This document shows positions 45,820 to 53,760 of a stretch of 64,000 nt of DNA, piece by piece; position 1 is the stretch's first letter, and every line of letters starts with the position of its first letter. A program made the translations under genes and the position numbers. Under the pieces are notes generated by a model, which had not been told where the DNA came from, searched no databases, and saw only the letters and a list, made by a program, of their open reading frames with translations. Where the stretch lies: assembly GCA_944389175.1 (NCBI GenBank), contig CALXLK010000010.1:1-64000 (forward strand), in the 5' to 3' direction. The stretch comes from an uncultured Opitutales bacterium (lineage in GTDB: Bacteria; Verrucomicrobiota; Verrucomicrobiia; Opitutales; Intestinicryptomonadaceae).

Positions 45820-46617
45820 CTATTTTTTTTGCGCGTTTTTCGCGGCGCTTGCTTTTAGCTGCTCTACCTCTTGCGGGGTTAGCAGCATGTACAGGCGCGA
45901 ATTTGAAACCTCAACGGCGTAGCTCCTTCCCTCGGGCAGGCCGTATTCTTTGCGGATTTGCGCGTCTATTTCCTTGACTTGCTTTTCCCCCGCAACGATT
46001 TGATCGTTGAGCTTCTTCTGCTCGATGGGATCCTTCGCGGCGGAAAGAGCCTTGCGCGCCTTTTCCACGGCGGCTTGTTTTTGGAAATATTGCCCCATCT
46101 TTATCTGCAGCTGCTCGTTTTCCTTGGCCCCCGATACCTCCTTTACCCTATACATTGCAAACTGCGTGAGGTTTGATATCTTTTGGGGATCAATTGTCGT
46201 GCCGTCCTGCATCTTAAGCTGGGCGATTTCGTCCTTTGTAAGTATTATGCATAGGTTCGATTTGTAGTATAGCTGTCGGTATGTTCTGTTTGGCGCAAAT
46301 CCGTATGCTTTGCCCATGAGCTTTTCATTTTCCTTGTACTTGCGCTCCAACTTTTGCAGCACGGCAGTTCCGTAGGCTTTGCTGTCGGGGTTTGTCTGCG
46401 CCTTCAATTCGTCCTGAAGCTGCTTTACCTGGGCGTTCTGCTCCTTGACGATCGCCAGATTTTTTTGAAACTGCATGTTCGCCTCCGGAGAGGCAAGCTC
46501 TGTCAAATATATAAAGTACTGGTCTCCAGACTTGACTATGTCGCCGATTTTATCCTGCGCATGGCAGCCTAGAGCAATGCCAGCAACAGCCGTAAGTATA
46601 AGTAGGGTCTTTTTCAT
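45820..46617 (-). CDS. Secreted coiled-coil protein made of a tandem internal duplication
   Basis: 265 aa with a signal peptide (MKKTLLILTAVAGIALGCHA, cleavage likely before QDK). The mature protein is two diverged copies of a ~105-residue unit (residues ~32-135 and ~151-255, offset ~120), each a helix-rich coiled coil followed by a short beta domain: GFAPNRTYRQLYYKSNLCII with LTKDEIAQLK, and GLPEGRSYAVEVSNSRLYML with LTPQEVEQLK. The layout recalls periplasmic OmpH/Skp-like chaperones only in being helical; no family is recognised. Monocistronic. Confidence 0.8.
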   Translation of the reverse strand: MKKTLLILTAVAGIALGCHAQDKIGDIVKSGDQYFIYLTELASPEANMQFQKNLAIVKEQNAQVKQLQDELKAQTNPDSKAYGTAVLQKLERKYKENEKLMGKAYGFAPNRTYRQLYYKSNLCIILTKDEIAQLKMQDGTTIDPQKISNLTQFAMYRVKEVSGAKENEQLQIKMGQYFQKQAAVEKARKALSAAKDPIEQKKLNDQIVAGEKQVKEIDAQIRKEYGLPEGRSYAVEVSNSRLYMLLTPQEVEQLKASAAKNAQKK

Positions 46618-46846
46618 TTCTTATTTTTTTTGTTTTGAGGAGGGTGCGCAATCCCGAAATGCGTTCGTATTTCCCATGATCACGCCGAGTAGTAAAATGC
46701 TACTTGTCAAAATCTCAACAAAATTTTGCCGCTATAAATAAGACATTCTCATTTAGCTCCTTGTTCAAAATATCTGCGCGCATTTTTTTCAAAAATGAAA
46801 TTGATAAAAGAGGTTGTTGTGATAGATTCGGAGCCCGAGAAATTAT

Positions 46847-47410
46847 ATGAAGAAATTTATTGCGAGTCTCGCCTTGTGCATGTTAAGCGCCGCGCTCTAC
46901 GGCGGTTTTGGAGCCATGTGCGCCTTCGCATACATGGCCGTGGACGATTCTCAAATGGAAGACGTCATGGTGCAGACTTCTCCGGCTTTTGCCTCCTTTT
47001 TGCACGACAGCTCAAGGAAAAGTGCGGAGTTTACCCGCCAAGAACTTCAAGACGGCGTGGCGGGCTTTCTGTTTGCCTGCGCAAGGCAAAAAAAAGACGG
47101 CGTGGCGATAGTGCCTGCGGTACCAATCCTAAAGTCTGTGTACGGAGTCTTGCAGATTCAGATTCCGTCGGCCTATTCGACTACAATAGGCGTTTTTAAG
47201 ACTTGCGCCATTTTCGACGTCAATATTCAAGGCGGGTTTAAGCTCTCGTCGGCGCGCCTCGGGAGGGCAATCATACCTTCCTTTCTGCGCGATCGGTTCG
47301 CGGGTTTTTACTTGCGGCAATATTCGGATTTTATCGGGGCAAAAAATTTATCTTTGCTGTCGTCGCTAAAAATAGAATTTGACGGGTATAAGTACAAATT
47401 AAGCAAATGA
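46847..47410 (+). CDS. Unknown exported or membrane-anchored protein
   Basis: 187 aa. Hydrophobic N-terminus (FIASLALCMLSAALYGGFGAMCAFAYMAV, long enough for an uncleaved anchor). The rest is mixed, with a hydrophobic stretch (GVAIVPAVPILKSVYGVLQIQIPSAYSTT). No family recognised. Its stop overlaps the next start as ATGA, so the two are translationally coupled, and tatA follows them. Confidence 0.7.
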   Translation: MKKFIASLALCMLSAALYGGFGAMCAFAYMAVDDSQMEDVMVQTSPAFASFLHDSSRKSAEFTRQELQDGVAGFLFACARQKKDGVAIVPAVPILKSVYGVLQIQIPSAYSTTIGVFKTCAIFDVNIQGGFKLSSARLGRAIIPSFLRDRFAGFYLRQYSDFIGAKNLSLLSSLKIEFDGYKYKLSK

Positions 47411-48906
47411 GAGTTCTGCTGATATGTGTCATTATTGCCGGCCAAATTCTCTGCGGCATGACTTTGGATGAGAAAATCCAAATGGCGCGCAGAGCCGCCG
47501 ACAAGGCAAGCGGAGTTGAGCCAGATTTGAACTCCGGCGCAGAGCCGGGCGGTTCTATTTCGCCTCAAACTTCAGGGGCTTCCGCAAATATTGGTGCGGA
47601 AGCATCCGGCGGGGCGAGAGACGGCGCCGCCGGCGCGCCGGCGCGCTTTGAAAAAGACAACCGCGAAGTTGGCCTTCCCTCTCAGACTTTGCTTGATTCC
47701 CGCCAAAATCCGCCTTCCGGCTCGAAAAAAGCCGGGGGCTCCGATAAGACGCCTTACGAGGTAAATTCCGAAGATTTTATAGACGGTTATTACATAGGCA
47801 GGGTGGGCGATACGCCGGAGCAGAGAAAGCAGGCCCTCGAGAGCCTCGAGAGGGCAAAAAAGCTTTTAAAGGCTGCCGGCCGCATAAACATAGCCGAGGC
47901 CAAGATGTATATGATAGCCTCCGAGGCCGACGCGGATGGCGTTTCAAAATTAAAATACCTCTCTAAAGCCCTGGAACAGTCTCTTTTTGATGTTTTCCCC
48001 GGCGATTTAATAACCGGAAAGCACAAGATAGTTGTAAGAATTTTACCTTCGGATGCGCCCATTAAGCGCCCTGTTTATACGGATGGCAAATTTGTCTATG
48101 CGGACTTTCGCGCCGGCAACATATCTATGGACGATGCCGTCAGAGTGCTACTGGAGGCTTTCTTCATCAGGTATGGGGTGGACGTAAGTATTCAGTTGAC
48201 TCCTCCCCAGTGGGTAAAAGACGCGCTTTTGTGGAACGCGCTTGAAAATACGCAGCTTGGAATATCGTTGAAACTCGCCCGGATGGCTGCCGCTTCCCCC
48301 TACAGAAATATACGCGATATTTTTTCAAGCAGCGGCAACTTCGGCGCCGATACTAAGGCAGCGCATGCGTATTGGTTGTTTAGGGCAATGCTTAAAATGT
48401 CGGACCGCTATACAATGCTTAGCTTCGTCGAAAATATATCAAAGAAAAAAATGACCTCCCAGGAGGTTTTCGACGAGGTAAAGAGCATGCTTGGCACGCC
48501 CGAAGACAGAAACCTCGACCAATGGATAGGGTGTGTGATGTATTCGGAAATATACGCCCGAATGGGAGGGGTCGATACTGTTAAAAAGTCTCGGTTGGCT
48601 TTGCTTAAAATGTCGGCCGTGAAATATTTTGAGGATGATAAGCTAAAAATCGTGCCTTTTGACAGGCTTTTTGATTCGCCCGGCCTTCCCAAAAGCGCGG
48701 TGCAGGCGCGGCTTGACGAGCTAAAGTTTGCATTGCTTAAAATAAATGCCGTATTTTTGAACGCAGCCGTCGGGCTGGGGGCCGTTTACGAGAGTTATCT
48801 CGCCGGCGATAAAGCAGCCTACGAGGCCGCAGTCGATGCCTACATCACGGATTTTGACCGCGCTAAAGCCACGGCGCGCGCGGTGGAAAGGGCAATATCA
48901 AAGTAG
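47407..48906 (+). CDS. Unknown secreted protein, ~500 aa
   Basis: 499 aa with an N-terminal signal (MRVLLICVIIAGQILCG). Residues ~30-130 are low-complexity Gly/Ala/Ser/Pro-rich (GGARDGAAGAPARFEKD). The remainder (~130-499) is a folded, mostly helical domain including SLERAKKLLKAAGRINIAEA, FIRYGVDVSIQLTPPQWVKDAL and SFVENISKKKMTSQEVFDEV. Overlaps the previous gene by 4 nt and lies 54 nt before tatA. No family recognised. Confidence 0.8.
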   Translation: MRVLLICVIIAGQILCGMTLDEKIQMARRAADKASGVEPDLNSGAEPGGSISPQTSGASANIGAEASGGARDGAAGAPARFEKDNREVGLPSQTLLDSRQNPPSGSKKAGGSDKTPYEVNSEDFIDGYYIGRVGDTPEQRKQALESLERAKKLLKAAGRINIAEAKMYMIASEADADGVSKLKYLSKALEQSLFDVFPGDLITGKHKIVVRILPSDAPIKRPVYTDGKFVYADFRAGNISMDDAVRVLLEAFFIRYGVDVSIQLTPPQWVKDALLWNALENTQLGISLKLARMAAASPYRNIRDIFSSSGNFGADTKAAHAYWLFRAMLKMSDRYTMLSFVENISKKKMTSQEVFDEVKSMLGTPEDRNLDQWIGCVMYSEIYARMGGVDTVKKSRLALLKMSAVKYFEDDKLKIVPFDRLFDSPGLPKSAVQARLDELKFALLKINAVFLNAAVGLGAVYESYLAGDKAAYEAAVDAYITDFDRAKATARAVERAISK

Positions 48907-48960
48907 TTTTTGCAAATAATACTTGACTATGGGAAAGCCGAAAATAGAGTTCTGGCTATT

Positions 48961-49212
48961 ATGATGAACGCGATTATTGCATTTGGCATGCCCGGTCCGA
49001 CGGAATGGATCATTATTCTGATTATAGCCTTGCTCCTGTTTGGGGCTAAGCGCTTGCCGGAATTGGCCAGGGGGCTGGGTAAGTCTATAAGGGAGTTTAA
49101 AAAGGCGACGAGCGAAGTCGAGGAAAATATTAAAGAGGCAATGAAGGAAGAAGACGCCTCAAAATCGGCTGGCGCCAAGCCTAAGGACGATGATAAGACA
49201 GGCAACGCATAA
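48961..49212 (+). CDS. tatA: Twin-arginine translocase subunit TatA/E
   Basis: 83 aa from ATG 48961 (ATG 48964 also possible). Canonical TatA: short N-terminal membrane helix in [33 protein letters not shown], with the hinge and amphipathic helix, followed by a charged tail ([18 protein letters not shown]). It forms the channel of the Tat export pathway. No tatB or tatC adjoins. It follows two secreted unknowns. Confidence 0.95.
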   Translation: MMNAIIAFGMPGPTEWIIILIIALLLFGAKRLPELARGLGKSIREFKKATSEVEENIKEAMKEEDASKSAGAKPKDDDKTGNA

Positions 49213-49263
49213 CACCGTTGCTGTTGCCGGCCGCGAGGTCTCTTTGGCTTTTTCGCGGCGAAG

Positions 49264-49334
49264 TCTTGGCAAATAACGTTTTGCCGCGCGCTTTTCGTGC
49301 GCCCAAGCGTAAAAATTTTTCCGAGGGCGCATTT
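49264..49334 (+). repeat. 71-bp direct repeat, copy 1
   Basis: Begins TCTTGGCAAATAACG, ends CCGAGGGCGCATTT. Differs from copy 2 (49477-49547) at one base. Contains a GCGCGC-TTTTC-GTGCGC potential stem and AAAAATTTTT. Confidence 0.9.
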
Positions 49335-49476
49335 TTTTTGTATAAGTTGAACCTGTATATCGGCAATAAGGTTGTCGCCTGAGTTGTCAAGATTGGCCGG
49401 TCTTAGCAAAGATTTTGGTCTCTCTCCCCGCGTGCAGAGAGGCCCAATTTTTAAGCGTTGGCTTTTTGCGGCTATA

Positions 49477-49547
49477 TCTTGGCAAATAACGTTTTGCCGC
49501 GCGCTTTTCGTGCGCCCATGCGTAAAAATTTTTCCGAGGGCGCATTT
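49477..49547 (+). repeat. 71-bp direct repeat, copy 2
   Basis: Second copy, 213 nt downstream. Partial similarity continues upstream (TTGGCTTTTTGCGGC compared with TTGGCTTTTTCGCGGCG), suggesting the original unit was longer. Confidence 0.9.
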
Positions 49548-49585
49548 GCTGTCAGATGCGCCGCTATTAGGCAGACAAAAATTGA

Positions 49586-49601
49586 ATCGGGGCGCCCCGA
49601 T
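49586..49601. repeat. 16-nt perfect palindrome
   Basis: ATCGGGGCGCCCCGAT. GC-rich; could be a protein-binding site or stem. Confidence 0.6.
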
Positions 49602-49699
49602 ATGGCGGACAAAAAGCGCGCAAACAGAACTTCCTGCGCAGCACAATACAACAATGTTACATAACCTGCAGTGCCCGGCAATGTCTGCTTTGAAAGCCG

Positions 49700-50275
49700 C
49701 TAACGGCTTTTAAGGTCGAGATATATTTTTTTTAGAGCCTCGTAGTCGTTGTCGCGCGTTGTCGAATGTATGATAAAGTCGAACTTGTCAGCCTGTTTTA
49801 GCTCTTCGGTCGCCGTCTTCATTCGGCGGTCTATTTCCTGCGGCGTTTCGGTCCCGCGGCCGGCGAGGCGCTCTCTGAGCACCGCTTCAGACTCCGGAGC
49901 TATGAATATGGTGCTTAACCTCTGGCGTATTTCCGGGTGGGCGTCGGCTATTTTGCGCCACGTAGCCGCCCCCTGAACGTCTATTATTAAAATTAAGTCG
50001 CAGTCGCCGGCCTCCAAAACAGCTTTCTTGCTCGTGCCGTAATAGCGGTCGTGAACCTTGGCGTACTCGTAAAAGTCGCCGTTTGAAATACCCGCTTGAA
50101 AGGCTTCATTTGTCAAAAAATGATAATCTACGCCGTCTTTTTCTGCGCCTCTTGGCGGTCTCGAAGTTGAGGTTATAACCCGCCTTACTTCGGGGAACTC
50201 TGCCATGAGCCTTTCTGAAACGGTGTTTTTGCCGCTCCCCGCCGGGCCGCTTATTACAAGTATCAAATTCTTCAT
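49700..50275 (-). CDS. gmk: Guanylate kinase
   Basis: 191 aa from ATG 50275 (frame open to 50314). P-loop ISGPAGSGKNT, in which Asn replaces the usual Ser before Thr, then VITSTSRPPRGAEKDGVDYHF, FYEYAKVHDRYYGT and LILIIDVQGAATW identify Gmk, which phosphorylates GMP to GDP. Its start overlaps the preceding membrane-protein stop by 4 nt (ATGA). It is the last gene of a minus-strand row that starts with the cytochrome peroxidase. Confidence 0.94.
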   Translation of the reverse strand: MKNLILVISGPAGSGKNTVSERLMAEFPEVRRVITSTSRPPRGAEKDGVDYHFLTNEAFQAGISNGDFYEYAKVHDRYYGTSKKAVLEAGDCDLILIIDVQGAATWRKIADAHPEIRQRLSTIFIAPESEAVLRERLAGRGTETPQEIDRRMKTATEELKQADKFDFIIHSTTRDNDYEALKKIYLDLKSR

Positions 50276-50811
50276 GCGTAGAAAATCATTGAAAAGAGCA
50301 GCGAGAGTGCGCACGCCAGAAATATGTAGCCGAGTATCTTTGCCCGCAGAGGCTTTTCATATATGTATTCAAAGAAATCCCTCATCCGGTAGGGCAGGGC
50401 GCCCATATACAAGGCTATGCAAATCCATATGTACGTTTGCGTGACGAGCACCAGCCTCGATGCGGGCTCCTGCATAAATGCGCTGTCGAGAAACTGCCTG
50501 CCCAAAAGAAGAATTAGCACGCATACGCCCCTGACCGACAAAAAGTCGTTCAAATAGAAAAACGCCAAAAAACCCGCTATTGCGAATACGGCTATAAGCA
50601 GGTGCCTTATCTGCCCAAAGTCGGCCTCTCCGAGCTGGGAGAGCAAGTATAAAAACCACAGCGCGCTTCCCCCGAAAAATACGACAGCAGCCTTTGTGCT
50701 TCTGAGAAAGGCCATCATCATGGGCTTGCACTTCTGCGTATATATTCCGAATATGACAAATAAAGCAGCCGATATTGCCGATAAAAGAAGAGTGGATGTG
50801 TATAAATTCAT
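50272..50811 (-). CDS. Unknown polytopic membrane protein
   Basis: 179 aa from ATG 50811, with AAGG 4 nt upstream. About five or six hydrophobic helices (LYTSTLLLSAISAALFVIFGI; LLIAVFAIAGFLAFFYL; ILGYIFLACALSLLFSMIFY). No family recognised. Lies between the thioesterase gene and gmk, overlapping gmk by 4 nt. Confidence 0.75.
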   Translation of the reverse strand: MNLYTSTLLLSAISAALFVIFGIYTQKCKPMMMAFLRSTKAAVVFFGGSALWFLYLLSQLGEADFGQIRHLLIAVFAIAGFLAFFYLNDFLSVRGVCVLILLLGRQFLDSAFMQEPASRLVLVTQTYIWICIALYMGALPYRMRDFFEYIYEKPLRAKILGYIFLACALSLLFSMIFYA

Positions 50812-50828
50812 GTTGCCTTGCCGTCTTA

Positions 50829-51584
50829 TTATGCTTTTTCGCCTTTGGCCGCCGTCCAGTCTATATTTATGCGCGCGCACTCCCGGCCGGTTCCCTCGTT
50901 TATTATTGAGTGCACTGTCGTACTGGCGTCTTGTTCGTATTTCGAGAGTACGGTGTCTTCCGGGCGTATCTCCTCAAGAAAGGCAATCTGTATGCGCTTG
51001 GGCTCGTGTGCGTCCACAAATTCTGTCGGAACGGGCTGGAGAGCCAGGGCGATGTAAACGGAATTATTGACGTGACCGTTTAGGTCGATATCGTCTTTTC
51101 TCGTGTAGCAACGCACTCCATGGGCTTCCGGCGAAGGGCGCCTGAGATGTTTTTCAAACGTGGAATTGTTTGCGAATTTATCGTCGATTTTATCCCAGAG
51201 TCGGATCTTATCCAGCCTCGCAAGCCGGCGCGTGCGTATATCGAATATGGCCCACTGCGAGCGCGCGGTAAAAAGCCTCGCCGCATCCGCGCCACGGGCG
51301 ACAAATTCCCTGCAGGTCGTAATCCTGTCGCGGACAGACGGCCAAGTTTTGATAAACACGCGCTCGTTCCACATGGGCAGCTTTTCAAGCTCGATGGACA
51401 TTTTAGACAACACCCAGCCCAAGCCCAAGGGTTGCAGCTGGCTGAAGTCAACGCCCAACTTTTGCGCGTGCTCGGTGGCGGCCTCCTGCAGCATTTCAAA
51501 AAGCGCGGTAAGCTTGAGGTGCGCATGCGCGTTTGCGTCGGCTATGCGCACCTTGTAGCTCGCCTCGTAGACAGCCTCTGACAT
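50829..51584 (-). CDS. Acyl-ACP thioesterase (FatA-type, double hot-dog)
   Basis: 251 aa, the size of bacterial acyl-ACP thioesterases. Residues ~1-130 form the first hot-dog fold with LTALFEMLQEAATEHAQKLG and LGLGWVLSKMSIELEKLP. The second begins with YTRKDDIDLNGHVNNSVYI, where Asp, Asn, His and Asn match the catalytic block of the family. It releases fatty acids from acyl carrier protein. Starts 2 nt after the cytochrome peroxidase stop. Confidence 0.9.
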   Translation of the reverse strand: MSEAVYEASYKVRIADANAHAHLKLTALFEMLQEAATEHAQKLGVDFSQLQPLGLGWVLSKMSIELEKLPMWNERVFIKTWPSVRDRITTCREFVARGADAARLFTARSQWAIFDIRTRRLARLDKIRLWDKIDDKFANNSTFEKHLRRPSPEAHGVRCYTRKDDIDLNGHVNNSVYIALALQPVPTEFVDAHEPKRIQIAFLEEIRPEDTVLSKYEQDASTTVHSIINEGTGRECARINIDWTAAKGEKA

Positions 51585-51586
51585 CG

Positions 51587-52969
51587 CTATTTAGCCTGAG
51601 TCAACTTGCCCGTCAAACTCTTGAGAAACTCCACCAAGTTTTTGACATCGGTGTCTGAGGGCACTTTGCCCGTCTGGACTTCCGCCATTATCTTGACGGC
51701 CTCGGAGAGGTCGCTTGTGGAGCCGTCATGGAAGTAGGGGGCTGTAAGCTCGACATTGCGCAGCGTGGGCGTCTTAAACTTGTGGGTGTCCCGCTCGTCT
51801 TTTGTGAATGAAACCAGGCCGGAGTCGTCTATATTGCCGACGTCTTTGCGCTTGTTGAAGTAGTCGGCTCTCAGGCCCATGTATTCGAAGGTCTGTCCGC
51901 CGAAATTCTGCCCGGCGTGGCAGACATGGCAGTTGTAGGCCTTGAACGCCTCGTATCCGGCCTTGGCCTGGGGCGAAATTGCGTTTTCGTCTCCGCGCAG
52001 GTATCTATCGAAGGGAGAATCGGGCGTTATGAGCGTTTTTTCATACTCGGCTATGGCGTCTGTTATGTTTTCCTGAGTAAAGCCTTTTGGATAGACCGCC
52101 TTGAAGGCCGCCGAAAGCTTTGCATCCTTTTCGAGGCGCTTTGCGATAGCGTCCCACGAGCCTCCGTCCATTTCCACCGGATTCATAGGCGGCCCGCCTG
52201 CTTGTTCTTCCAGATTTGCGGCTCTTCCGTTCCAGAATTGGCGCGCATTAAAGACCGCATTTATTACCGTGGGCGCGTTTATAGCCCCGTATTGTCCGCG
52301 TATGCCCTTTGACGTTCTCAAGCCGTCGACGCCGGCCTTGTCAATCGGGTGGCATGTCGCACAGGATACCGTTCCGTCGCCCGAGAGCGCCGTGCTATGG
52401 TAGAGTATCTTGCCAAGCTCCACCTTTCTGGGGTCGGTTTTTACCGCCTGCGGAATCGGCCACACCGGCTCGTTGACAAATTTTTCGGCCACCGCCGAGT
52501 GAGCGTTGCGGATTTTGCGCTGCTGGGCGATCCAAGCCTTTATTACCGCTCTTTCCGCGCTCGTGGGCTGGCTCTTCCAGTGGACAACCTTGAAGAGCAT
52601 AGGCGGCATTGTGCCGCTGTCGAAAGCGTATTCTATTTTTGAAAGCGAAGTCGCATTTAGGGGCTTGTTGGCCTTTATGTTTTCGACATCGGCAGTCATA
52701 TCAAAACACTTCAAGCCGCGCGAAATGTCGCTTACTATCGGTGCGTTTAGCAGCGGTATTTTCGCGTAGAATGGAAGTTGGGGATTTTTTGTGTGGCAAA
52801 GCACGCAGCCGGACTCGTTTAGCACCGCCTGGGCCTTCACTGAAAGAGAGCCTTCGGGTATATTCGAAGTTCCCGATATAACCGAGTACGCCGCGGCCAC
52901 TATTATGATTGCCGCGACAAGTAGTAATGCTTTTCTTGCAACCTTTTTCATGATCGCCGACAATCTCAT
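51587..52969 (-). CDS. Cytochrome c peroxidase with extra N-terminal haem motif
   Basis: 460 aa (or 454 aa from ATG 52951, which gives a cleaner signal anchor, MKKVARKALLLVAAIIIVAAA). Three haem c sites are visible: CVLCH (~55) in a short N-terminal haem-binding domain, CATCH (~200) and CHVCH (~347) in a di-haem peroxidase/MauG core. The blocks NAPTVINAVFNARQFWNGRA and FKTPTLRNVELTAPYFHDGS are typical. It would reduce periplasmic hydrogen peroxide with electrons from a quinol or cytochrome chain. It starts just past the bat-operon terminator. Confidence 0.9.
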   Translation of the reverse strand: MRLSAIMKKVARKALLLVAAIIIVAAAYSVISGTSNIPEGSLSVKAQAVLNESGCVLCHTKNPQLPFYAKIPLLNAPIVSDISRGLKCFDMTADVENIKANKPLNATSLSKIEYAFDSGTMPPMLFKVVHWKSQPTSAERAVIKAWIAQQRKIRNAHSAVAEKFVNEPVWPIPQAVKTDPRKVELGKILYHSTALSGDGTVSCATCHPIDKAGVDGLRTSKGIRGQYGAINAPTVINAVFNARQFWNGRAANLEEQAGGPPMNPVEMDGGSWDAIAKRLEKDAKLSAAFKAVYPKGFTQENITDAIAEYEKTLITPDSPFDRYLRGDENAISPQAKAGYEAFKAYNCHVCHAGQNFGGQTFEYMGLRADYFNKRKDVGNIDDSGLVSFTKDERDTHKFKTPTLRNVELTAPYFHDGSTSDLSEAVKIMAEVQTGKVPSDTDVKNLVEFLKSLTGKLTQAK

Positions 52970-53002
52970 AAAAAAAGGCGTTTATGTCAACAAATAAACG
53001 CC
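52970..53002 (-). terminator. Intrinsic terminator of the bat operon
   Basis: GGCGTTTA (52977-52984) pairs with TAAACGCC (52995-53002); the A-run at 52970-52976 becomes a U-tract on the minus-strand RNA. It ends exactly at the longest possible start of the peroxidase gene. Confidence 0.85.
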
Positions 53003-53025
53003 TCTTAAAGACTCTGCATTTAGCC

Positions 53026-53760
53026 TCATTGCGACACCGGGCACAGCTGGTCTTTTTTCGCCCAGCCCCGCTTGCCGGAATCGGTCGAGGCGTATATAAA
53101 ATCGCCGTGTGTATGCAGAACTCTCGCTATTGCGCCCTCTTGCACAGTGGAGGATATGATCCCGTGCTCCGTCGGCGACAGCCGCAGCGCCACGTCGTCT
53201 GTTACGGCCACTGCAATATTCTTAAACTGCCTGTATTCTATGAGCGCGTATACGCAAAAGGCCAATACGCACGCAAATATTATCGCCAAAAACACATATG
53301 CGGCGTTGCGCTTTCCCCATAGCGGCGGCAAAAACAGCGCAAGGACGACGCCCCAAAAGCATAAAAAAGCCGCAACAGACCACTCGTAGTCGGAAAGTTC
53401 ATAGACAATGGCCTGTGTCGACGTGGGGCTTGGAAGATTTATGCCGTTGTCTGAGGCTATCATGCGCATATTCGCATCGGCCTCGCGCAAGCGCGGATTT
53501 TGCAGCTTGGCCTTCATGAAATTCAACAGCGCGGAGCCCTTCTTGCCCAAGTGGGCGTCGGCGTTGCCCGCGTTAAAATATAGTTCTGCGGAGTTGCCGC
53601 CTGCCTTTACGGCTTCGGCATAATACTCTCTGGCCTCGGCCATGTCGCCTTTTTTATAGGCGGCGTTGCCAAGCAGCGTGTATTCGTCCGCAGTTTGGGC
53701 GAACAGGCAAGCGCATGACCCGACGAGGGCCAATGCGGAAAGAATTTTGCTTATGTTCAT
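53026..53760 (-). CDS. batE: BatE-like TPR/SH3 protein
   Basis: 244 aa from ATG 53760, which overlaps the batD stop (ATGA). Signal peptide (MNISKILSALALVGSCACLFA), two or three TPR units (EYTLLGNAAYKKGDMAEAREYYAEAVKAG, then ELYFNAGNADAHLGKKG), two membrane helices (~125-175) and a C-terminal bacterial SH3 domain (VALRLSPTEHGIISSTVQEGAIARV). This is the domain order of Bacteroides-type BatE, last gene of the aerotolerance operon. Confidence 0.85.
   Translation of the reverse strand: MNISKILSALALVGSCACLFAQTADEYTLLGNAAYKKGDMAEAREYYAEAVKAGGNSAELYFNAGNADAHLGKKGSALLNFMKAKLQNPRLREADANMRMIASDNGINLPSPTSTQAIVYELSDYEWSVAAFLCFWGVVLALFLPPLWGKRNAAYVFLAIIFACVLAFCVYALIEYRQFKNIAVAVTDDVALRLSPTEHGIISSTVQEGAIARVLHTHGDFIYASTDSGKRGWAKKDQLCPVSQ

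Larger units (their letters stand above)
49213..49699. other. Gap with a 71-bp repeat pair
   Basis: Lies between convergent tatA and gmk. It contains the 71-bp repeats (listed) and a 16-nt perfect palindrome. Repeated T-runs and GC stems suggest terminators but no clean one was resolved. Confidence 0.5.
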
